Below the pieces are notes generated by a model. The model was given only the letters and a program-made list of their open reading frames with translations, did not search any database and was not told the origin of the DNA. 64,000 bases of DNA from Psychrobacillus glaciei (GTDB taxonomy: Bacteria; Bacillota; Bacilli; Bacillales_A; Planococcaceae), in contig NZ_CP031223.1 in the NCBI RefSeq assembly GCF_008973485.1, positions 3,868,001-3,932,000 on the forward strand. Direction: 5' to 3'. Of this stretch, positions 33,388 through 42,713 are shown piece after piece. Position numbers and translations under genes: made by a program. Numbering within the stretch: position 1 is the first letter of the stretch; every line of letters starts with the position of its first letter.

Positions 33388-33661
33388 AAAAAGACCACAC
33401 CCATCCCTGGTAAAGGGACGAGTGTGGTCGTGGTTCCACCCTAATTTTGCAACACAAAAAATGTATTGCGCTCATACAAGATAACGGTTTCCCGATTATG
33501 GATAATGGCATTCATTGCTTTCCCCATAATAGCTCCAAGGTGGTAAATCATTCGTTTTTCTTCAGGGCTTTCAGCCATTGGCCCTGTTCTCTAATAAGAA
33601 AATCGGAAAATAATTCATGTCCTTTTCTTTGCTTGTTAATTTTCTGAAACTGATTTTGATT
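33388..33661 (-). promoter_or_regulatory. Threonine T-box riboswitch, promoter-proximal copy
   Basis: This is a second, nearly identical T-box upstream of the first on the same transcript. The specifier ACC is at 33544-33542 (six bases before GAGC, the same spacing as in the methionine T-box). The T-box GGGTGGAACCACG is near 33429-33443, and the terminator arms lie at 33391-33429. Tandem copies make read-through depend on two independent tRNA-binding events, which sharpens the response. Confidence 0.93.
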
Positions 33662-33690
33662 AGTATATGCAACAAAAAGAAAATCGTCAA
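33662..33690 (-). promoter_or_regulatory. SigA-type promoter of the thrZ leader
   Basis: TTGACG (33690-33685) and TATACT (33667-33662) are separated by exactly 17 bases. They lie between the stop of the CoA-disulfide reductase gene (33704) and the first T-box. Confidence 0.85.
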
Positions 33691-33703
33691 GGTCTTTGTT
33701 TCC

Positions 33704-35038
33704 TTATTTTCTTTCCATTCGCTTTGCCAATTGTTGTAAAGGATCCCAAACCCCGTTGTATGGTGGTGCATAGGCAAGATCTAAATCTAATAACTCACTT
33801 ATCGTCATCTGATGGTAAAGTGCCGTAGCTAACACATCAATTCGTTTATCTACTCCATTTCCACCTATGATTTGGCCTCCTAGTAGTGATTGATCTTCTT
33901 TTCGATAGAGTAATTTGATGTGCATCGTTTTCTTACCGGGGAAATAACCCGCAATATCGGTTGCTTGCTGCATAAGTGTCTCGTACGGAATGCCAAGCTG
34001 CTCCACTTCTTTTTCAGAAAGCCCAGTTTTACCAAGCGATAAATCAAAAAATTGCATAATGGAAGTTCCAACAATCCCTTTGAATTCTCTTCCATCTTCC
34101 ATCATATTGAGTCCAGCCAAACGACCTTGCTTGTTAGCTGTAGTACCAAGAGGGATGTAATCATCTTCTTGTTTTATTCGATGAAAATGTGTTGCACAAT
34201 CTCCTGCTGCATAGATATTTTCCACATTTGTTTCTAAACGAGCATTAACGACGATTGCTCCATTAGGTAGTGTAGTAATTCCGGTATCCTTTAAAAATTC
34301 TGTTTTCGGTTTTACACCTATTGCTATTAACACTAAATCGGTTTGGTAGCTTCCTTTGTTCGTTATGACCGACTCTACTCTTTTCCCACCAGCAAACGAT
34401 TTTACTTCTTCATTCAAGATTACCTCTACATGGTGGTCAGCAGCTTTTTTGTGAATAAAAGTTGCCATGTCTTTATCAAAAATGCCCGCTAATTGATCTC
34501 CGCGTTGAATAATTCGCACTTTCTTTCCTAGACTTGCAAAGTTCTCCGCCATTTCTAGACCAATATAACCTCCACCGATAATCGTCACCTGATGTGCATT
34601 TTCTAAATCAGCTATAATCTCTTCTGTATTAGGTATTGTTTTAATCGTATGAATTCCAGCTAAATTACTTCCATCCCATTTAGGAATAATTGGACTAGCT
34701 CCTGTAGCTATAAGTAGTCGATCATAGTTTACTTCAAATGTATCTTTTGTTTGCAAGATGTTTCCCGATACTGTTTTATTTGCTACATCAATATTGGTTA
34801 CTTCATATCCCGTCTTTGCGTCAATTCCATACTTACTTCGAAATGTTTCGACGCTTCTTGCAATAACATCCTCAGAAGATGGAACATGCTTTCCAACTAC
34901 ATAAGGTAAACCACATTGTCCATACGAATATATATGTCCTTTTTCGAGTGTAGTAATTTGAGCAGTCGGATCCTTTCGAACAATTTCCATTGCTGCACTC
35001 ATTCCTGCCGCATCCCCACCAATAATTACGTACTGCAT
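33704..35038 (-). CDS. cdr: CoA-disulfide reductase / NADH oxidase-like flavoprotein
   Basis: The 444-residue protein has an N-terminal FAD-binding motif (VIIGGDAAGMSAAMEI, about 4-19), the single redox cysteine in SYGQCGLPYV (residue 42) typical of CoA-disulfide reductases and NADH peroxidases/oxidases, a second nucleotide motif (VTIIGGGYIGLEMAENFASLG, about 148-168) for NAD(P)H and a C-terminal dimerisation domain. It lacks the rhodanese extension of some relatives. It would keep CoA or peroxide balance, and the exact electron acceptor is unknown. GGGAGGG precedes the ATG. Confidence 0.87.
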   Translation of the reverse strand: MQYVIIGGDAAGMSAAMEIVRKDPTAQITTLEKGHIYSYGQCGLPYVVGKHVPSSEDVIARSVETFRSKYGIDAKTGYEVTNIDVANKTVSGNILQTKDTFEVNYDRLLIATGASPIIPKWDGSNLAGIHTIKTIPNTEEIIADLENAHQVTIIGGGYIGLEMAENFASLGKKVRIIQRGDQLAGIFDKDMATFIHKKAADHHVEVILNEEVKSFAGGKRVESVITNKGSYQTDLVLIAIGVKPKTEFLKDTGITTLPNGAIVVNARLETNVENIYAAGDCATHFHRIKQEDDYIPLGTTANKQGRLAGLNMMEDGREFKGIVGTSIMQFFDLSLGKTGLSEKEVEQLGIPYETLMQQATDIAGYFPGKKTMHIKLLYRKEDQSLLGGQIIGGNGVDKRIDVLATALYHQMTISELLDLDLAYAPPYNGVWDPLQQLAKRMERK

Positions 35039-35156
35039 AAATCTCCCTCCCTATAAGTTTCTACCTTCCAATTACTATACCCATAATTACTAATTTGAAT
35101 TAAAAGGATTCTCACACATAAAAGGAAGGAAGTTTCAGAGTGTGAAAAACCTTTTC

Positions 35157-36797
35157 TCAATTATTATTCACTTGAGTATCCAAAAAAGTAAGTTCTTCTC
35201 CAATCAAGTCGATATCCAATCGTTCAAATAACGGGGAAACACAAGATAATGTGTAGCTTTTTTTCTGAATTACTTTCCAACTATGTTCTTCTAGATTCAA
35301 CGTTTCTTTTACTGTTGCACTGGAGAATGGAAGAAACGGTTCTAGTATTTGTGAGACATTTGCAATGATGAAAACACAAGTAAGAAGAGTATTATCACAT
35401 GAATCTTTTTCTTCGTTAATTTGTTTCCATGGTTGCTCTGCATCAAAGTATTTATTCGCAGATCGTATAAAATCAAAGACCTGATCTATCGCTTGTTTAA
35501 AGTGTCCTGATTCAATTAACCCTCCAACTATGTCATACAGGCTCTCCATCTTTTCTTTTATTTCAATATTTATCACTCCGCTCGAAATAATCCCACCATA
35601 TGACTTTTCAATAAATTTCAACGTACGATTGATGAAATTCCCATACGCTCCAAGTAACTCTGAATTATGACTTAAAATAAATTCCCTCCAAGAAAAATCC
35701 GCATCCCGGTTTTCCGGTGCATTCGTCGTTAAAAAGTATCTGATTGAATCTGGATGATACTTCTCTAAAATATAAGGCACCCAAACTGCCCAATTTTTAC
35801 TCGTAGAAAGTTTCTTTTTCTCCAATGTTAAATACTCATTAGAGACAATATGTGTAGGTAAGGAGTGATTGTTAATTCCTAATAATATCGCAGGCCAAAT
35901 GATTGTATGGAATGGAATATTGTCTTTTCCATGCACATAGTAAGAAGTCGTATTTTCGCTCCAAAATGCTTCGTCATTCGTCCCCTGAAGAGATGCCCAT
36001 TCCTTACTTGCAGAATAATAACCTGAAACTGCTTCAATCCAAACATATACCTTTTTATCTTCATAACCTATCACAGGTATACCAACACCATTAGGCAAAT
36101 CCCTAGAAGCCGCTCGGTCAATGAGTCCTTCATGAAGATATCTCTCAGACAAATTTAGTGCATTCTCTCTCCAGTGATGTTTCCTTTTTGCTGTATGAAC
36201 ATACGATTCGAGTTCTTTTTGAAATTGGCTTAAAGCAAAGTAAAAATGCTCTGTTTTTTTCACTATTGGTTCATTTCCGCATATTTTGCATTTTAGATCA
36301 AGTAAGTCTAATGGATCTAGAATGGTTGAACAATTATCACATTGATCCCCTCTTGAAGGATGTAAGCAATTCGGGCAAATACCTTCCACGAATCGATCCG
36401 GAAGAAATTGATTGTCATACTCACAATATGTTTGATCAATTTCCTTTTTATAAATATGACCGTTTTCGAGCAATGTCAAAAATATTTTTTGGACAATCCG
36501 ATGATGAAATTCTCCGTCTGTTCGTGTGTATAAATCATAAGTGAACCCTAGATTTGTAAAACATTCTTGAAATTCCTTATGATAACGATTGGCTATTTCT
36601 TTAGTTGTTGTACCTTCCTGTTTTGCCCGAATGGATATAGGTGTTCCATTGCAATCACTTCCAGAAACGTATAACACATTTTCTCCTTTTAAACGATAAT
36701 ATCTGGCCAATATATCCCCTGGTAATAAAGCTGCTATATGTCCTAAATGTAACGAGCCATTCGCATAAGGCCAAGCTCCTCCAATAAAAATACTCAT
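35157..36797 (-). CDS. metG: Methionyl-tRNA synthetase (MetG1-like), T-box regulated
   Basis: The 546-residue class I synthetase has the HLGH signature (SLHLGHIA, about residues 15-22), zinc-knuckle cysteines (CPNC and CDNC near 140-160, CKIC near 175) and KLSTS in place of KMSKS (about residue 328). The C-terminal tRNA-binding (EMAP-like) domain of the usual Bacillus MetS is absent. This form resembles MetRS2 enzymes that some Gram-positives carry as a drug-tolerant second copy. Whether it is the sole MetRS cannot be judged from this window. A methionine T-box precedes it. Confidence 0.92.
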   Translation of the reverse strand: MSIFIGGAWPYANGSLHLGHIAALLPGDILARYYRLKGENVLYVSGSDCNGTPISIRAKQEGTTTKEIANRYHKEFQECFTNLGFTYDLYTRTDGEFHHRIVQKIFLTLLENGHIYKKEIDQTYCEYDNQFLPDRFVEGICPNCLHPSRGDQCDNCSTILDPLDLLDLKCKICGNEPIVKKTEHFYFALSQFQKELESYVHTAKRKHHWRENALNLSERYLHEGLIDRAASRDLPNGVGIPVIGYEDKKVYVWIEAVSGYYSASKEWASLQGTNDEAFWSENTTSYYVHGKDNIPFHTIIWPAILLGINNHSLPTHIVSNEYLTLEKKKLSTSKNWAVWVPYILEKYHPDSIRYFLTTNAPENRDADFSWREFILSHNSELLGAYGNFINRTLKFIEKSYGGIISSGVINIEIKEKMESLYDIVGGLIESGHFKQAIDQVFDFIRSANKYFDAEQPWKQINEEKDSCDNTLLTCVFIIANVSQILEPFLPFSSATVKETLNLEEHSWKVIQKKSYTLSCVSPLFERLDIDLIGEELTFLDTQVNNN

Positions 36798-36829
36798 TTT
36801 CCATCTCCTTTTTATTTTTAAAATTTAAC

Positions 36830-37115
36830 ACAAAAAACCCCGTCCTAATAAAAGGACGAGGTTAAACTCGTGGTACCACCTAAATTTATAAACAACTCTC
36901 ATTGTTTACCTTAGCGAGTATCAAAACATAATACTCCGGCATTTATAACAAGTGCCGATACTTGTCGTAGCTTACTAGTAAGAATACGTTCAGTACGAAG
37001 CTCAGAGGCCATTTTCAAATAAGTGTTTTTTGCTTCTTTTCAGCAAACGAAGCTCTCTTTTAAAAAACAACATCACTTTACTTTTCTCTTCAAAGCTTAT
37101 AAAATATCCATTTAT
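36830..37115 (-). promoter_or_regulatory. Methionine T-box riboswitch
   Basis: On the minus strand, Stem I carries the specifier ATG (37012-37010) in GAAAATGGCC, six bases before GAGC. The T-box reads AGGTGGTACCACGAG (36868-36882). The terminator arms AACCTCGTCCT and AGGACGGGGTT (36863-36836) run into TTTTT. It directly precedes the methionyl-tRNA synthetase gene. Confidence 0.93.
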
Positions 37116-37118
37116 CAG

Positions 37119-37147
37119 AATATATCAAATACTAAAGGATTAGTAAA
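37119..37147 (-). promoter_or_regulatory. Promoter of the metG leader
   Basis: TTTACT (37147-37142) and TATATT (37124-37119) with a 17-base spacer. TG precedes the -10 (TGATATATT), giving an extended -10. Confidence 0.75.
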
Positions 37148-37259
37148 GCGAATTTATTAGAATTAAACTTTTTCAAAACCATCCCTAGCTAACTGGGTAA
37201 TCCCCAAAGAATATTAACGCAAGAGTAGAATCAGAAATTATTGAAGTTCCACATCTACC

Positions 37260-39296
37260 TTATACAGCACGATCCCAAAAGCGGTGTTTAGCAATTAACT
37301 CAATAAAACGAGCAATAAAATTGTTTCCTGCTTCATTCATTAAAACGCCAATTTTTCCAGTTAAACCGAGTTCATCTATAAGTTGGTTGCCGCTAAATGT
37401 TGAGGCAATTGGCTTATAATGAGCAAACGCTTCTTTAAGAAAGTAAGATGCTTCTTTTTTATATAGGGAAAATTCGCCTTGTGCACATGCAATGTAGACT
37501 GCGTCAAATAAAACTGAGTCGGCTGTTAAGAAAGTATGATCCACCGGCAACTTAGATCCATCATCCCCTTTAATAAATCCTTGATGATCACTTACAATTT
37601 CTGGCTGAGTACATTTCGCTTTTAAATCATCTAAAATGGCTGGAAGTTCACTATCAAAACCATCAGTAGCTAAAACCGCAATTTTACGTGTACTATGTGT
37701 CATGATTGTATTAAGCTGGCTAAGTGCTGGAGAAGATTTAGTGTTCGTTGATACATTTCTTCCCTGCACTTCTAAACCTAGGTTTTCAGCTACTCGATTT
37801 GCTAATCCCAAATCAACTTTTGCAAACATTTCCAACACTTGTTGGCGAACAGATATTTCTTTACATTTTCCTAGCTCGAAGCTGAACGCATTTACAATAT
37901 GCTCTTTTTCGAGGTCACTCATACTATTCCAAAATAATGTTGCCTGTGAAAAATGATCCTTAAAACTTTCACTTCTTACACGAATTTTACGCCCTTCTAT
38001 TTTTTCTTGGTAGCTTGCATAACCACCCTCCGCCTCACTTACAGGTGTTGGAGTATTACCAGCAAGAGAGTTTTTATGATAGCTTACTTGCCCTACATTA
38101 ATCGTTTGTCTACCATACCCATCTCGTTGATTGTTATGGAAAGGACAAACAGGTCGGTTAATCGGAAGCTCGTGGAAGTTTGGTCCTCCTAATCTGATTA
38201 ATTGTGTGTCTGTGTAAGAAAACAGTCTTCCTTGCAGGAGAGGATCATTTGTAAAGTCTATTCCAGGGACAACATGTCCAGGATGGAAAGCAACTTGTTC
38301 CGTTTCCGCAAAAACATTATCTACATTACGGTTCAATGTCATTTTCCCAATAATTTTTACCGGCACTTCTTCCTCTGGCCATAGCTTTGTTGGATCTAAA
38401 ATGTCAAAATCAAATTGGAACTCATCTTTCTCTTCAATTAGTTGAACTCCTAATTCAAACTCCGGATAATCCCCATTTTCAATAGCTTCATAAAGATCTT
38501 GTCGATGGAAGTCTGGATTTTTCCCATTTATTTTCTGGGCTTCATCCCACACAACCGAGTGGACTCCTAGCACTGGCTTCCAATGAAATTTTACAAAATG
38601 AGACTTTCCTTCTTCATTAATAAACCGGAATGTATGGACTCCGAATCCTTCCATCATTCGAAAACTTCGAGGAATTGCTCGGTCAGACATTGCCCACATT
38701 ATCATATGTGCGCTTTCTTGATTGTTTGCGATGAAATCCCAAAAAGTATCATGTGCTGTTGCGGCTTGTGGTATTTCGTTATGTGGTTCAGGTTTCAAGG
38801 CATGCACTAAATCGGGAAACTTTATAGCGTCTTGAATGAAAAAAACAGGGATATTATTCCCTACTAAGTCGTAATTTCCTTCTTCTGTATAGAATTTAGT
38901 AGCAAAACCTCTAGCATCCCTTGCTAGTTCACCAGATCCTCGAGACCCAGCTACCGTTGAAAACCTTACAAATACAGGAGTTTTTACTCCGGTTGTTTGC
39001 AAGAATTTAGCTTTAGTATAATCTTGCATTGATTCATATAATTCGAAAACACCATGCGCCCCATATCCTCTTGCGTGTACAATTCGCTCTGGAATTCGCT
39101 CATGGTCAAAGTGAGTCATTTTTTCTCGAAGATGAAAGTCCTCTAGTAATGTAGGACCACGTTCACCAGCTTTTAAGGAAAATTCATCTTCCGAAACTTT
39201 TAGCCCTTGGTTTGTGGTCATTGCTTTATCTTTGTCATCTACGCGAAACTGTTCCAATTGTTTATTTTTGCTGTTTTCATTCACCTTGTTATCCAA
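37260..39296 (-). CDS. katE: Large-subunit catalase (KatE type) with DJ-1/PfpI domain
   Basis: The 678-residue protein starts with TTG (GAGGAGG seven bases upstream). The catalytic histidine is at residue 74 ([10 protein letters not shown]), the asparagine in [16 protein letters not shown], and the heme-ligand tyrosine in [14 protein letters not shown]. After the roughly 500-residue core there is a C-terminal DJ-1/PfpI-like domain ([21 protein letters not shown] to the end), which marks the clade II enzymes such as KatE/KatX. It breaks down hydrogen peroxide in stress or stationary phase. A sigma-B-like promoter lies upstream. Confidence 0.95.
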   Translation of the reverse strand: MDNKVNENSKNKQLEQFRVDDKDKAMTTNQGLKVSEDEFSLKAGERGPTLLEDFHLREKMTHFDHERIPERIVHARGYGAHGVFELYESMQDYTKAKFLQTTGVKTPVFVRFSTVAGSRGSGELARDARGFATKFYTEEGNYDLVGNNIPVFFIQDAIKFPDLVHALKPEPHNEIPQAATAHDTFWDFIANNQESAHMIMWAMSDRAIPRSFRMMEGFGVHTFRFINEEGKSHFVKFHWKPVLGVHSVVWDEAQKINGKNPDFHRQDLYEAIENGDYPEFELGVQLIEEKDEFQFDFDILDPTKLWPEEEVPVKIIGKMTLNRNVDNVFAETEQVAFHPGHVVPGIDFTNDPLLQGRLFSYTDTQLIRLGGPNFHELPINRPVCPFHNNQRDGYGRQTINVGQVSYHKNSLAGNTPTPVSEAEGGYASYQEKIEGRKIRVRSESFKDHFSQATLFWNSMSDLEKEHIVNAFSFELGKCKEISVRQQVLEMFAKVDLGLANRVAENLGLEVQGRNVSTNTKSSPALSQLNTIMTHSTRKIAVLATDGFDSELPAILDDLKAKCTQPEIVSDHQGFIKGDDGSKLPVDHTFLTADSVLFDAVYIACAQGEFSLYKKEASYFLKEAFAHYKPIASTFSGNQLIDELGLTGKIGVLMNEAGNNFIARFIELIAKHRFWDRAV

Positions 39297-39335
39297 GCTT
39301 ATTCCTCCTCTGAATTCGTATCATATTTATCTCTA

Positions 39336-39360
39336 ATACCCTTTGACTCTAGTAAAAAAC
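39336..39360 (-). promoter_or_regulatory. Sigma-B-type promoter of the catalase gene
   Basis: On the minus strand GTTTTT (39360-39355), a 13-base spacer and GGGTAT (39341-39336) match the general-stress consensus GTTTAA-N12-15-GGGTAT. It lies 40 bases before the TTG start of katE, a known sigma-B target in Bacillus. Confidence 0.75.
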
Positions 39361-39396
39361 ATTTTTAAAGGAAAAAAAAACTAGCAGACAACAAAA

Positions 39397-39427
39397 AAAC
39401 GGATGAAGATTCACTCTTCATCCGTTT
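39397..39427 (-). terminator. Terminator after the HhH gene
   Basis: Perfect 13-bp stem (arms 39397-39409 and 39415-39427, AAACGGATGAAGA) with a T-run on the minus strand. The present reading frame of the HhH gene runs into it. Confidence 0.85.
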
Positions 39428-39624
39428 CTATTTATCTTTCTATTCGAATGACAGCCCTTTTTCTGCAAGAGCAGTTTGAAGCCGGTTTTTCCAATACCAT
39501 GGAGTTCCATAATCTCTGCTTTCGTAAACTTGGACAATTGCTCAAAATTCTCAATTCCTACTCCTGCAAGTGCACGTTGCCCTGGCTTAGCTAGTATTCC
39601 TTGAAAATCATTTTTAGTCGTCAT
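39418..39624 (-). pseudogene. Small helix-hairpin-helix protein with a C-terminal frameshift
   Basis: The 68-residue reading starts like a common small DNA-binding HhH protein (LAKPGQRALAGVGIENFEQLSKFTKAEIMELHGIGK) but then continues KTGFKLLLQKKGCHSNRK, which does not fit. Adding one A to the A5 run (T5 at 39486-39490 on the plus strand) restores GIGKNRLQTALAEKGLSFE followed by TAG at 39442-39440. That is the expected end, and it also moves the stop out of the terminator hairpin. The gene follows fabI by 23 bases. It is either a real frameshift or a homopolymer sequencing error. Confidence 0.85.
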
Positions 39625-39647
39625 TATACACTCTCCTCATATTAAGG

Positions 39648-40427
39648 TTAGCCCATAATATTATATCCAGAATCCACGTAAACGATTTCTCCTGTTACAC
39701 CTCTAGATAAATTACTTAGCAGTGCAACTGTCATATCTCCTACTTCTTCTGCTGTAACATTGCGTTTTAAAGGAGATGTTTCTTCAATTTTATGCAAAAT
39801 AGTATTAAAAGAAGAGATTCCTTTTGCCGCTAGTGTACGAACAGCTCCAGCAGAGATAGCATTGACACGAATATTATTTTTCCCAAGATCTAACGCCAAA
39901 TATTTAACAGAAGCCTCTAATGATGCTTTTGCAATTCCCATTACGTTATATCCTTCCAACACGCGCTCTGCTCCTAAATAACTCATTGTAACAATAGAGC
40001 CACCTTCAGTCATGAAAGGAGCCGCTTCTCTAGCCGCAGCAATTAGTGAATACGCACTCGTGTCTTGTGCAAACGCATAACCTTCTCTAGAAGTATTAAT
40101 AAAATCATTCTTCAAGTCTTCCGCATTTGCAAAAGCAACCGAGTGGACAACCCCGTGGATTACTCCTACTTCTTTCCCAATCAATTCGAAAGCGGCTTTC
40201 ATGCTTTCATCACTATTAACATCACACTCAACTACTAGTTTTGCTTCCAAATTATTATCATTTAAAGCTTTTTCAATTTTACTTAAAGAACGTTCTTTAC
40301 GATAAGTGAAAATGACGTTTGCGCCAACTTCAAATAGTGATTTAGCCACTCCCCAAGCAAGACTACGTTCATTTGCAACACCCATTACAACTATATTTTT
40401 ATCTTTTAATTGAATTAAATCTTTCAT
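39648..40427 (-). CDS. fabI: Enoyl-[acyl-carrier-protein] reductase
   Basis: The 259-residue short-chain dehydrogenase reduces the enoyl-ACP in the last step of each fatty-acid elongation cycle. It has the FabI start NIVVMGVANERSLAWGVAKSL, IHGVVHSVAFAN, SYLGAERVLEGYNVMGIAKASLEASVKYLALDLG with the catalytic Y-x6-K pattern, and RVNAISAGAVRTLAAKGISSF. GGGAGG precedes the ATG. It is the usual target of triclosan and isoniazid-like inhibitors. It is co-transcribed with the HhH gene. Confidence 0.96.
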   Translation of the reverse strand: MKDLIQLKDKNIVVMGVANERSLAWGVAKSLFEVGANVIFTYRKERSLSKIEKALNDNNLEAKLVVECDVNSDESMKAAFELIGKEVGVIHGVVHSVAFANAEDLKNDFINTSREGYAFAQDTSAYSLIAAAREAAPFMTEGGSIVTMSYLGAERVLEGYNVMGIAKASLEASVKYLALDLGKNNIRVNAISAGAVRTLAAKGISSFNTILHKIEETSPLKRNVTAEEVGDMTVALLSNLSRGVTGEIVYVDSGYNIMG

Positions 40428-40612
40428 ATAAACCTCCCATTTATTATCGCAATATACTATACCTATTATTAGTACCAGTTACTAATTTTATCTTATCATA
40501 TTTCCTTCCTTTTGTACTATTCTCTCTCCTATTTTCGTTTTGATTTTTCAATTGAATGATGTACTATTATGTCAATTAGTAGAGTAATCTTGGAGAAATA
40601 GAGGTGCGTTAC

Positions 40613-41296
40613 ATGAAGCTCTTGATAGTGGAGGATGATAGGCTCTTGGCTGAAAGTGTGCAGGATATGGTTAGTGAGTGGTACGAAGTCCGCATGGCGC
40701 ATAACGGCGAAGATGGGTTATTTATGGCGGAGCAAAACGTTGATGATATTATACTTTTAGATGTCATGATGCCAGGTTTGAACGGTTATGAGGTTGTTGA
40801 AGCTATTCGTAAAAAAGGAATTATGACACCAGTTCTTATGCTAACTGCAAAGGATGGTATATCAGATAAAGTGAAAGGCTTTGAAACAGGAGCTGATGAT
40901 TACTTAGTGAAGCCTTTCCATCGGGATGAACTACTGGTTCGATTGCAATCACTCGTTAGACGCTCCAATAATCAAATAAAGATTAATACATTAACTTTTG
41001 AGGATTTGCTGCTTGATTTAACAAATAAGCAGGCATCCATTAATGGTGAACAAATTCAATTGAATGGTCGCCAATTCGATGTATTAGAATTTCTTGTTAA
41101 AAATCAAGGAACAATCGTGACGAAAGAGCAACTTTTTGACCGTGTTTGGGGGTTTGACTCCGAAACTTCTCAAACAGTCGTAGAAGTATATGTGAGTCAT
41201 GTTCGCAAGAAACTTAAACCATTTGGATATGATGAAAATTTCCGTACATTCCGCGGACTGGGCTATATGCTAAATAAGGGTGCTCCACATGTATAG
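40613..41296 (+). CDS. OmpR-family response regulator
   Basis: The 227-residue protein has a receiver domain (phosphorylation site Asp50 in ILLDVMMPG, acidic pair EDD at 7-9, Lys in VKPFH) and an OmpR winged helix (about 130-225, LNGRQFDVLEFLVKNQGTIVTKEQLFDRVWG). I use ATG 40613, eight bases after GAGG. GTG 40604 lies in the ribosome site. It overlaps the kinase gene by 8 bases. The direct repeat before the VTC operon (42639-42660) is a good candidate binding site. Confidence 0.93.
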   Translation: MKLLIVEDDRLLAESVQDMVSEWYEVRMAHNGEDGLFMAEQNVDDIILLDVMMPGLNGYEVVEAIRKKGIMTPVLMLTAKDGISDKVKGFETGADDYLVKPFHRDELLVRLQSLVRRSNNQIKINTLTFEDLLLDLTNKQASINGEQIQLNGRQFDVLEFLVKNQGTIVTKEQLFDRVWGFDSETSQTVVEVYVSHVRKKLKPFGYDENFRTFRGLGYMLNKGAPHV

Positions 41297-42521
41297 GAAC
41301 CAAATGATTAAAAAGCAGCAAAATAGACTTGCACTATTGAATTTTGTAGCTTTCACAATTATTTTTTCTATTTTTTCTTTTATTATTTATCAACTCGTGG
41401 AAGGAACATTATACTCTTCAGTGGATAATGAATTAAAAATGGCAAAGCAGATGGAAGAAAGGCCTGGAAATAGACCCCCTCGTCCCTTCAACCCCAGAAT
41501 GATTGTGCTAGTTAGAGATGATGCAGGAAATATTTTAAATGGCGAACAAATTGGCACGAGATTTTTAAATGACTTCTCAGGAGATATTCCTTTTTTACCG
41601 GACACTGTAGATTCAATTCAAACGACCAAAATTGGTAGTGATTATGTATTTCGTTCACTGCTTTATGAAAATAGTAACGGTACTTTCACAGAGTTATTAA
41701 TCAGTATCGAAGCAGAACAAAATGTAATTGGTAACTTTATCGAAATACTCGCTACTTGTACGATTATATTCGTACTTCTTTCCATTACTGCGAGCTATGT
41801 TCTTGCAAAACGATCAATGAAACCAATTATTAATTCATGGAATAAGCAATCAGAATTTGTCGAAAATGCATCACATGAATTACGTACCCCCCTTACCATT
41901 ATTCAAAGCAAGCTAGAGCATCTATTAACAAAACCAAATGCTACTATTATGGAACAATTTGAGTCGATTGGGCTTAGTCTTTCCGAAACTAGAAGAATGA
42001 CCAAAATGACGAGTAATCTGCTTACACTCGCTCGAGCGGACTCATTAGAACAGCAGCTCCAAAAAGAATCAGTGAATATTAGCGAGCTTGTGACAGAAGT
42101 TGCACAACCTTTTATCGAAATGGCGGAACTCGAAGAAAAAGAATTAATCGTGCAAACTCACAATGATCACGCCATTTTAGCCGACAAAGTACGAATTCAT
42201 CAGCTTCTCATTATTCTGTTAGATAATGCACTGAAATACACAAATGCAACTGATAAAATTTATATTGTTGTAAAAAATGTTCCTGAACAAGTCATTATTG
42301 AAGTAAATGATACAGGAATTGGCATTAAACCTGAAAATTTACCCCGGGTGTTTGATCGATTTTACCGCGAAGATACAGCCAGAGCCTTTGAATCTGCGGG
42401 AACTGGTCTCGGACTTTCCATTGCACAGTGGATTGTAGAAAGTCACAACGGGTCCATACATGTATTTTCTAATAGGCAAAAAGGAACTGTTTTTCAGGTT
42501 ACATTACCAGCTAATAGATGA
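41289..42521 (+). CDS. Sensor histidine kinase
   Basis: The 410-residue kinase has two membrane segments (about 18-38 and 152-172) around an extracytoplasmic domain of about 110 residues rich in proline near its start (ERPGNRPPRPFNPR). There is no evident HAMP domain. The HisKA histidine is residue 196 (ASHELRTP), followed by the ATPase N box (LLDNALKYT) and G boxes (DTGIGI, GTGLGLSI). The start is ATG 41289, eight bases after AAGGG. The stimulus is unknown. The gene order links it to the VTC/DUF4956/CotH genes that follow. Confidence 0.92.
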   Translation: MYRNQMIKKQQNRLALLNFVAFTIIFSIFSFIIYQLVEGTLYSSVDNELKMAKQMEERPGNRPPRPFNPRMIVLVRDDAGNILNGEQIGTRFLNDFSGDIPFLPDTVDSIQTTKIGSDYVFRSLLYENSNGTFTELLISIEAEQNVIGNFIEILATCTIIFVLLSITASYVLAKRSMKPIINSWNKQSEFVENASHELRTPLTIIQSKLEHLLTKPNATIMEQFESIGLSLSETRRMTKMTSNLLTLARADSLEQQLQKESVNISELVTEVAQPFIEMAELEEKELIVQTHNDHAILADKVRIHQLLIILLDNALKYTNATDKIYIVVKNVPEQVIIEVNDTGIGIKPENLPRVFDRFYREDTARAFESAGTGLGLSIAQWIVESHNGSIHVFSNRQKGTVFQVTLPANR

Positions 42522-42539
42522 AAATAATAGCGCTTTTGT

Positions 42540-42572
42540 GTGCCACAACCCATGAGGTTGCGGCACTTTTTT
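42540..42572 (+). terminator. Terminator after the two-component genes
   Basis: GTGCCACAACC (42540-42550) pairs with GGTTGCGGCAC (42556-42566), one mismatch, followed by six T. Confidence 0.85.
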
Positions 42573-42638
42573 GGTTGGGAAATGAGTTAGTTGGAATACT
42601 CTAGTTTCATCAAAAGTCCCAGACGCTTCATTTAAAGC

Positions 42639-42671
42639 TTTAAGGTTTCTTTAAGGTTTCCTTTCTATACT
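42639..42671 (+). promoter_or_regulatory. Direct-repeat activator box and -10 of the VTC operon
   Basis: Two perfect adjacent 11-bp copies of TTTAAGGTTTC (42639-42649, 42650-42660) occupy the -35 region, five bases before TATACT (42666-42671). One-turn-spaced direct repeats over the -35 are the standard site of an activating OmpR-family regulator, and one is encoded just upstream. Confidence 0.8.
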
Positions 42672-42713
42672 TCATTACAGGAATAATATTTCACCAATGA
42701 AGGAGAGAAAAAA

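Noticed and set aside
33118-33661. The pair of T-box regions considered as an assembly duplication
   Set aside because: The two copies differ at many positions (for example GGCAAAGGG versus GGTAAAGGG, and different Stem I flanks), so they are genuine tandem riboswitches.
36158-36544. 128-codon plus-strand ORF inside metG
   Set aside because: It is a frame shadow of a well-supported synthetase gene and has no start signal or domain.
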